From an uncultured Collinsella sp. (GTDB lineage: Bacteria > Actinomycetota > Coriobacteriia > Coriobacteriales > Coriobacteriaceae): a stretch of 10,811 nt of DNA. The stretch is from positions 1 through 10,811 of the forward strand of contig URBM01000065.1 in assembly GCA_900545995.1 (NCBI GenBank), in the 5' to 3' direction. Each line of letters starts with the position of its first letter. Position 1 is the first letter of the stretch. Shown here one piece after another: positions 6,183 to 10,811 of this stretch. The notes below the pieces were generated by a model, which was not told the DNA's origin, did not search any database, and saw nothing but the letters and a program-made list of their open reading frames with translations. The position numbers and the translations under genes were made by a program.

Positions 6183-8267
6183 CTAGATACAGAACCCGGG
6201 GATCACACAGGTTCGTTTGTTTGGCTTTTCCGCAGGCGTTGCGTACGTAAAGACGTCGCCGTCGTGCCCCACGCGGTTCATATAGAGCGTGCCTTCGCTC
6301 TCCGATGTGTCGGGGCTCACCGTGCGCTCCCACCAACAGGTGTCCTTGCCTTTCCACTGGCGGACCATCGTCTCGTTCGTGGAATACGGGCTCACCTTGA
6401 GCTCGCGGAAGAGCTGATACTCCTTGCCCTCGCCGTTGTAGATGTCTGCCAGGTAGTGATAGCCCTCGGTAAACGAATCGGGCGGTTGCGTACCGCACAG
6501 CTCGACCATGGCGGGCAGCCAAAGGGTTGCGGGCAACTCGCTCAGGCACGATGCGCTGTTGGCGGCGCCCACATTGTTCGAGACCTTCTTGACCCCTTTA
6601 ATGAGTGCGCGCAACTCGTTGGGCAGCAGCTTAAGGCCGTCGCCGTTGAGCCATTCCCGCAGCTCGCAATCTACCCAGCCGGCGCTCGGCGGTTCAGCTG
6701 CAGCGTTGCGCTCGGCAATACCCGCGTCGAACATAAACGTCAGCCCGGCCTTGCCCGTACCGTCCAGAAGCTCATCGTGACGGATGCCCACAAGCTGCGC
6801 GCCGACCTCCAGCCCGTTGGTGAGCGTGACACGCTTGGTGCACGGATAGGGGATATGCCCATCAGCGTCGAGCAGGTGGTAACGCTTGGCAATCTCGCGT
6901 GCCTCGCTACGGGTCTCGGCGGCCTTAATCTTGAGCGAAATCTCCTGCAGCTGATCCCAGGTGTAGTCGTCAAGTGAACCGCGGATGCCGTCCAGGTAGT
7001 CGGGGATGCCAAAGCCATGGGTTGCCGCCCCGATAACGCTGAGCCCCGCAACGGCTGCGATAGCGCCGCCGATAATAAAGCGGCGGCGGGTCATGGCATC
7101 GTGGCGGGCCTGATTCAGGATCTCTCGTGCGCGCTCGCCGGCGACGTCGACCTTAAGGTGCGTGCCAGAATCGATATCAATCGCGGCCTCGTCTCCTGTG
7201 CCTTCGCGGCCCTCGGATTCGGCATCGGTGAGGTATGCCGAGAGCACCTCGAGCATCTGCTGCTCGGTGGGACGATCGCACTGCTCGACTGAGAGACCCT
7301 TCATGATGATTTGGACGAGCGCTTCATCGCCCTCGCAGCGCGGCTCGAGCGGCGCCGGCTTGGTCTTGGTCTTTACGAGATAGAACGAGCCGGTTGCAGC
7401 GGCGTCCGTCGACTCAAAGTCAAACGGTTTGCGACCGCTGTAGAGCTGGTACAGAATGCTCGAAAGCGCGTAGACATCGATTGCCGGCGAACGGCGAAGG
7501 GCCGCGATGCCTTCGATATCCTGCGTGAGCATCTCGGGCGCGGCGTATGCGGGCGTGGCAAAGCGCCAGATGTCGGCGCGCCGGGTGATCGTGTCGTCGC
7601 CGAGAGCCATGGTCGCGGAGCCCATGTCGATGAGGCAGGGGTCAAAGGAACAATCGGCAATCTGCTGCTCGAGTGTTCGGCTGGTGGTGCGGAACATGAT
7701 ATTGGCAGGCGACAGGTCGCGATGGACGACCGGATTCACGAGGCCTTGGGTCATCAAGAGCGCACGAAGCACGGCGTTTCCGACGGCGGCGACCATCTGG
7801 GTGGTCAGCCCGCCCGAGGCGTCGTGCGGAAGCAGGGGTAGCGCCTGCTTGAGTGAGGTGCCCTCGACCCACTCCATGAGGATGAGCGGGTCATCCTCGC
7901 ACGATCCGTAGCCATAGACGCGTGGAAATCCGCGCAGGTGCGAGACGGTACACAGATGACGGTACTCCTCGAACAGCGCGGCGGTGTTGGCCAGGTGCGC
8001 TGCCGATTGCTCGGCGGAACGGTCGGGGGCTTGGCCGGAAAGGATGGCGTTGTCCTTGAGTAGCTTGACGGCAAAGACCTCGCCGCTCGTGTTGGTCGCG
8101 CGCAGCACGTGCCCGATGTTGCCGTTGTTGCGGTGGGCCGTCTGGAGAATAAGCGTCATAAACCGACGCTTGGCCTCGTCCTCGGCGCTGGGGTCGACCG
8201 CCACGGCGGTGTCGAACGTGTCAAGACGGATGAGTTTGTCGCCATAGGCGCTATCGGTAGTATCCAT
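6183..8267 (-). CDS. Transmembrane Ser/Thr protein kinase with DUF6273-like outer domain
   Basis: A 694-residue Hanks-type kinase. The kinase domain (about 35-340) has FAVKLL (Lys68, ATP-anchoring), VVHRDLSPANIMF (catalytic Asp184, Asn189), LIDMGSAT (Asp214, the usual DFG reads DMG), AYAAPEML and DVYALSSILYQLYSG. The glycine loop is degenerate (GNIGHV). An acidic juxtamembrane stretch (about 345-390) leads to TRRRF and a single membrane helix (about 397-417). The C-terminal 275 residues should face outside. They resemble DUF6273: GLTFMFDAGI, GWVDCELREWLN (Trp531), LPNELRALIKGVKKVSNN, LWLPAMVELCG, GEGKEYQLF, CWWERTVSP, ending GFCI, with several cysteines. The ATG at 8267 is chosen over an in-frame ATG at 8354 because AAAGGAA (minus strand, 8272-8278) precedes it and the extra 29 residues are not domain-like. 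It lies downstream of the FHA-protein gene. Ligand and substrates are unknown. Confidence 0.9.
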   Translation of the reverse strand: MDTTDSAYGDKLIRLDTFDTAVAVDPSAEDEAKRRFMTLILQTAHRNNGNIGHVLRATNTSGEVFAVKLLKDNAILSGQAPDRSAEQSAAHLANTAALFEEYRHLCTVSHLRGFPRVYGYGSCEDDPLILMEWVEGTSLKQALPLLPHDASGGLTTQMVAAVGNAVLRALLMTQGLVNPVVHRDLSPANIMFRTTSRTLEQQIADCSFDPCLIDMGSATMALGDDTITRRADIWRFATPAYAAPEMLTQDIEGIAALRRSPAIDVYALSSILYQLYSGRKPFDFESTDAAATGSFYLVKTKTKPAPLEPRCEGDEALVQIIMKGLSVEQCDRPTEQQMLEVLSAYLTDAESEGREGTGDEAAIDIDSGTHLKVDVAGERAREILNQARHDAMTRRRFIIGGAIAAVAGLSVIGAATHGFGIPDYLDGIRGSLDDYTWDQLQEISLKIKAAETRSEAREIAKRYHLLDADGHIPYPCTKRVTLTNGLEVGAQLVGIRHDELLDGTGKAGLTFMFDAGIAERNAAAEPPSAGWVDCELREWLNGDGLKLLPNELRALIKGVKKVSNNVGAANSASCLSELPATLWLPAMVELCGTQPPDSFTEGYHYLADIYNGEGKEYQLFRELKVSPYSTNETMVRQWKGKDTCWWERTVSPDTSESEGTLYMNRVGHDGDVFTYATPAEKPNKRTCVIPGFCI

Positions 8268-8301
8268 GGCGTTCCTTTGTCTGGCATGGGTTGCCGCACG
8301 T

Positions 8302-8358
8302 ATACGTGAGCAGTGCGGATATCGGTAAAGAACCATGATAGCCGCACTGCCCACGTAT
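8302..8358. promoter_or_regulatory. Long inverted repeat upstream of the kinase gene
   Basis: ATACGTG (8302-8308) plus GCAGTGCGG (8310-8318) pairs with CCGCACTGC (8342-8350) plus CACGTAT (8352-8358), 16 of 17 positions with one A-C mismatch and a 23-nt loop. The left arm overlaps a perfect 12-bp palindrome, CACGTATACGTG (8297-8308). A small palindrome GTCGT TT ACGAC lies at 8372-8383. It sits 34 nt upstream of the kinase ATG, so it may be a structured leader or a double operator. On the minus strand the loop contains TATCAT, a possible -10, but no good -35 is seen. Confidence 0.7.
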
Positions 8359-8406
8359 GCCGCTGAGTATTGTCGTTTACGACGCAGAAGGTAGAAGACG
8401 AAAGAC

Positions 8407-8435
8407 GGACGGCGACCGTCTTCCGATCGCCGTCC
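8407..8435 (-). terminator. Intrinsic terminator after the FHA gene
   Basis: A perfect 9-bp stem, GGACGGCGA (8407-8415) with TCGCCGTCC (8427-8435) and an 11-nt loop, begins 3 nt past the FHA gene stop. On the minus strand it is followed by a T-rich GTCTTTCGTCTTCT tract. Termination may be partial, which would lower kinase relative to FHA protein. Confidence 0.65.
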
Positions 8436-8438
8436 ATG

Positions 8439-9401
8439 CTAGTCCACAATGACAAGGAATGTCGTGTAGAGACCCAGATGGAGCCTGTCGCTGTTGGCGA
8501 TTTCCACGGGGGGATAGACTTTGCCGGGCTCGCGTTGGTCGCGCGGCGGCTCAATCACAATATCGCCGTCGCCCGCGCCCGATTCGAGCACTGTGCCGTT
8601 GGTCGATCCAAGGCCCTGGGCGTACCAGTGCTCACCCTCGAGCCAAATGCGAAGATGCTCGCGCGATGCGTCGGCGCCCACATCGGTGATGCTGGGCGAG
8701 GTTTTGGGCAAAGAACCAATCACGGTGCCGCGCGGATCGCGTGTGAGGGGATGGATTTGCATGTCGGCGCAGTTGTCGGCATGGGTTCTGAGCAGACCGA
8801 GGTTGGGGGCGACGGTGCGCGGCTGTTCCAGGCTGTTCATAAAGCCACGTCCGACGGTAGTTTCGGTGGTGCCGAAGTGCCCGCCCGTCTTGCTGCTGCA
8901 AAAGCGCTCGACGGTGGCCACGCCCTGAACGGGATCGGCGAGCGCCCCCGTTGCCACAAAGAGCATAAGGTAAAGCGTGCTTTTCTCGCGCACGGCATTG
9001 CCGTCGAAGTTGTCGATGCGATTGAGGGCATTTGCATATAGGCGGCTGTCCAGCTTGTAGCTGGCGAGAGCCGACATCATTTCGTTGGCGGCCGGACCGC
9101 GATAGTGCTCGGCGATTGCCCGATAGGCGGCCTCGCCGCCGCCGAGCTTGCTGCAGATTGCCGAGGAAAGGTTGAGTGTGGTGACGGTAAAGTCGCTGTA
9201 GATGGAGGGTGCGCACTGGTCAGGCTTGCGATGGACGATGTAACGGGTGAGATACGAGCGGTTGGAAGAGCATTTCTCGAGCAGGGTACTGCCGAGATAA
9301 GAGTTTCCATTGATGAGCATTCGGGCGATCTCGAGATGTTTAAGACCGCCGAACGAGCGAATATCGTTATAGAGGACCGAGCAAGGCGTCTCTGCTGCCA
9401 C
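8439..9401 (-). CDS. FHA-domain protein with an unrecognised N-terminal region
   Basis: A 320-residue soluble protein. The C-terminal part (about 218-320) is a forkhead-associated domain: VIGS (227-230), ASREHLRIW (Ser246, Arg247, His249), HWYAQGLGSTNGTVLE (Gly265-Thr270) and a final strand DRLHLGLYTTFLVIV. FHA domains bind phosphothreonine. The Gly-Arg pair that normally opens the fold reads Gly-Ser here (229-230). The first 200 residues look mostly helical with several cysteines and match no family I know. The start is the GTG at 9401: on the minus strand it is preceded by the near-perfect Shine-Dalgarno AAAGGAGGT (9406-9414). An ATG far upstream (9596) would fall inside repeat copy 5 and read through intergenic DNA. 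The gene lies just before the Ser/Thr kinase on the same strand, so it is a likely partner or reader of that kinase's phosphorylation. Confidence 0.87.
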   Translation of the reverse strand: MAAETPCSVLYNDIRSFGGLKHLEIARMLINGNSYLGSTLLEKCSSNRSYLTRYIVHRKPDQCAPSIYSDFTVTTLNLSSAICSKLGGGEAAYRAIAEHYRGPAANEMMSALASYKLDSRLYANALNRIDNFDGNAVREKSTLYLMLFVATGALADPVQGVATVERFCSSKTGGHFGTTETTVGRGFMNSLEQPRTVAPNLGLLRTHADNCADMQIHPLTRDPRGTVIGSLPKTSPSITDVGADASREHLRIWLEGEHWYAQGLGSTNGTVLESGAGDGDIVIEPPRDQREPGKVYPPVEIANSDRLHLGLYTTFLVIVD

Positions 9402-9507
9402 GGATACCTCCTTTGATTGCTTCCTAGCCAATATGGCGATAGGAATTAATGGCCCCGGTGGGCGACGTATTAAATGGCTGCACAATAAATAGTGTAACCA
9501 AAGCAAC

Positions 9508-9513
9508 ATTATA
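9508..9513 (-). promoter_or_regulatory. -10 element of the FHA gene promoter
   Basis: On the minus strand this is a perfect TATAAT, about 107 nt before the GTG start. The hexamer 17 bp upstream (CCTGCA, 9531-9536) is a weak -35. Leader length is therefore roughly 100 nt. Confidence 0.5.
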
Positions 9514-9578
9514 GGCCACATGTTCGAAATTGCAGGAAGACTGAGAGATTTGGTTTGGACTGGACGGAAATCCCCCTC

Positions 9579-9637
9579 TGTCTTGATCTGTAACAATTAG
9601 GGCCGATTTTACTCGGTAACTGTTACAGATTGAGACG
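9579..9637. repeat. 59-bp inverted repeat, copy 5 (array B, unit 1)
   Basis: The arms TGTCTTGATCTGTAACA (9579-9595) and TGTTACAGATTGAGACG (9621-9637) enclose 25 nt. The interior pairs TTA with TAA and CCGA with TCGG around a TTTTAC tip, one of the clearest inner stems. It lies upstream of the FHA promoter, between divergent genes. Confidence 0.97.
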
Positions 9638-9659
9638 TTTGTGAACTGTGTCGACCGTT

Positions 9660-9718
9660 TGTCTCGATCCGTAACACGTAGAGGAAGATTTGCCCTGTAG
9701 ATGTTACAGATTGAGACA
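9660..9718. repeat. 59-bp inverted repeat, copy 6 (array B, unit 2)
   Basis: The arms TGTCTCGATCCGTAACA (9660-9676) and TGTTACAGATTGAGACA (9702-9718) enclose 25 nt. The interior pairs AGG with CCT and has flanking TA/TA. It starts 22 nt after copy 5. Confidence 0.97.
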
Positions 9719-9916
9719 ATCAGCCAGCCCCGCCCCGTCCGCCTCGTCATCTGTGGTTTACGTGGGGGCATACGGAGTGCGGGTATACTAACCGGCGGCG
9801 AATCTGCTCCATCGCTTAGAGCTGCTGCGTCTGGACGGCGCGTGATAGGGCTGCCAAAGCGATCGCCAGCGTGCTGAGCAACGTCCTCTCTGTGCGCACC
9901 TGTTTTGTATGTATTA
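9719..9916 (+). other. Intergenic/leader DNA before the DEAD-box helicase
   Basis: The whole gap 9402-9987 (586 bases) has no convincing gene. It holds the FHA promoter, repeats 5 and 6, and this stretch. TATACT at 9784-9789 is a possible -10 for the helicase; TTTACG (9758-9763) is a poor -35 at 20 bp spacing. If used, the helicase leader is about 190 nt. An alternative start nearer 9905-9916 (TATGTAT) cannot be excluded. No RNA gene or leader peptide is recognised. Confidence 0.45.
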
Positions 9917-9966
9917 GCGCACTACCAAGCACGCCCGCGCGGCCGCATGCCGCGCCCATAGTGCGT
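9917..9966 (+). promoter_or_regulatory. Nested stem-loop next to the helicase ribosome-binding site
   Basis: The inner stem GCGCGGC (9937-9943) with GCCGCGC (9949-9955) has loop CGCAT. The outer stem GCGCACTA (9917-9924) pairs with TAGTGCGT (9959-9966) with one wobble. The structure ends 6 nt before the AAGGA ribosome-binding site (9973-9977), so it could control translation or RNA stability. Long structured leaders are known for bacterial DEAD-box helicases such as those induced by cold. Confidence 0.65.
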
Positions 9967-9987
9967 GCAGATAAGGAACAACAACAT

Positions 9988-10763
9988 ATGCGTAATTCTG
10001 TATCCGACGTCACGGACGCCGAGATTCTGGACGAGGCCCGCGAGGCCATGACCCAGGCTGCCTTCGATGCCGCCGATGAGGCCAATGCTGCCCAGACCGT
10101 CGAGTCCGCTACCGAGAGCCTGCCCGCCTTTGACGAGCTGGGCCTTTCGGACGAGATGCTTCGTGCTATCGAGAACCTAGGCTACACGGCGCCCACGCCT
10201 GTCCAGGCTGGCTCGATCCCCGTGGTGCTCGAGGGCCGCGACCTGCTTGCCGCTGCTCAGACCGGCACCGGCAAGACGGCCGCCTTCTTGCTGCCGACCA
10301 TGAACAACCTGGAGCACATCGCTCCGCCCAAGCCCGTGCGCGAGCGTGGCGGTCGCAACCGCCGTCGCGGCGCCAAGAAGCCCGAGGGCAACGGTCGCGG
10401 TCCCTTGATGCTCGTCATCACCCCCACGCGCGAGCTTGCCCAGCAGATCGACGAGGTCGCGAGCAAGATTGCCGACGTCACTGGCCATGTCGCCGTGACC
10501 GTCGTGGGCGGCGTGAGCTACAAGCCGCAGACCGCGGCGCTCAAGTACGGCTGTGACATCCTGGTCGCTACGCCGGGCCGTCTGGTTGACCTGATCGAGC
10601 AGGGCGCCTGCCACCTGGACGAGGTCAAGGTGCTGGTGCTGGACGAGGCCGACCGCATGCTCGACATGGGCTTTTTGCCCGCCGTCCGCCGCATTGTGCG
10701 CGAGACGCCGGCCGAGCGTCAGACGCTGCTGTTCTCGGCCACGCTCGACGAGGAGGCCGTGGG
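9988..10763 (+). CDS. DEAD-box ATP-dependent RNA helicase (3' truncated)
   Basis: The first 258 codons are present; the gene is cut at 10763 by the adapter. An Ala/Glu/Asp-rich N-terminal extension (1-46) precedes the helicase core: Q motif (FDELGLSDEML ending TPVQ), Walker A AQTGTGKT (Gln91-Thr97, Lys96), PTRELAQQI, VVGGVSY, TPGRLVDL, the DEAD box (219-222) followed by RMLDMGF, and SAT (250-252). All first-RecA-domain motifs are intact. Between motif I and PTREL lies a basic Gly/Arg/Lys-rich insertion (about 115-139, containing RGGRNRRRGAKK) that is longer than in typical RhlE-type helicases and may add RNA affinity. The role is ATP-dependent RNA unwinding in ribosome assembly, mRNA decay or cold adaptation; the deciding C-terminal tail is missing. 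The ATG at 9988 has AAGGA at 9973-9977. Confidence 0.95.
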
Positions 10764-10811
10764 CTGTCTCTTATACACATCTCCGAGCCCACGAGACATC
10801 TCAGGATCTCG
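10764..10811 (+). other. Nextera sequencing adapter (not genomic)
   Basis: CTGTCTCTTATACACATCT (10764-10782) is the reverse mosaic end. It is followed by the read-2 adapter (10783-10797), the 8 bases ATCTCAGG (10798-10805) in the i7 index position (from memory, Nextera N715), and the first bases of P7 (10806-10811). The helicase frame must not be read past 10763. Confidence 0.98.

Noticed and set aside
7020..7090. Twin-arginine (Tat) signal in the kinase, from TRRRFIIGG before the membrane helix
   Set aside because: It is internal, after a complete cytosolic kinase domain, and the arginines are equally explained by the positive-inside rule for a single membrane helix.
5922..9718. Classic MITE with target-site duplications
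   Set aside because: I compared the bases next to each copy and saw no consistent direct duplication. A mobile origin remains possible by a mechanism that leaves none.
9424..9771. Minus-strand frame of 115 codons with two similar internal segments
   Set aside because: The internal similarity is caused by the two 59-bp repeats; there is no ribosome-binding site or domain, and it lies in promoter DNA.

Overview
The insert (bases 48-10763) looks like a chromosomal piece from a GC-rich anaerobic actinobacterium of the Coriobacteriia, most likely Collinsella or a close relative. That assignment is an inference from codon usage, gene content and the style of the intergenic repeats, not a database result. 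Both ends are Illumina Nextera library adapters (1-47 and 10764-10811), including what look like the i5 and i7 index sequences. The first and last genes are therefore cut by library construction, and the apparent start codon at 31 is adapter sequence.

Left to right: (i) 48-462 (+), the C-terminal part of a protein with a PD-(D/E)XK/DUF559-like nuclease fold. (ii) 677-2047 (+), a metal-dependent amidohydrolase, closed by a strong bidirectional terminator at 2099-2133. (iii) On the minus strand, a copper-handling cluster read right to left: CsoR-type operator and promoter (5817-5847), copA Cu(I) P-type ATPase, copZ-like chaperone, csoR repressor, and then a small two-helix membrane protein with a zinc ribbon (2155-2628) that may be co-transcribed. 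The copper genes form one circuit: CsoR represses the promoter upstream of copA until Cu(I) loads its Cys-His-Cys site, CopZ carries copper and CopA exports it. (iv) On the minus strand, an FHA-domain protein (8439-9401) followed by a Ser/Thr protein kinase with a transmembrane helix and a DUF6273-like outer domain (6183-8267). This is a phospho-signalling pair of unknown input and output. (v) 9988 to the end (+), the N-terminal half of a DEAD-box RNA helicase with a structured leader.

The most unusual feature is a family of six 59-bp inverted repeats, at 470-528, 5922-5980, 6002-6060, 6083-6141, 9579-9637 and 9660-9718. All have 17-bp arms (consensus TGTCTCGATCTGTAACA) and an interior of exactly 25 nt. 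The interior differs in every copy but in most copies keeps self-complementarity around a T-rich tip. Five copies sit in tandem arrays (three and two units) with a period of 80-81 bp and unique 21-22 nt spacers. All copies lie between genes. Several other long hairpins sit in the remaining gaps: 2684-2730, 3305-3397, 8302-8358 and 9917-9966.
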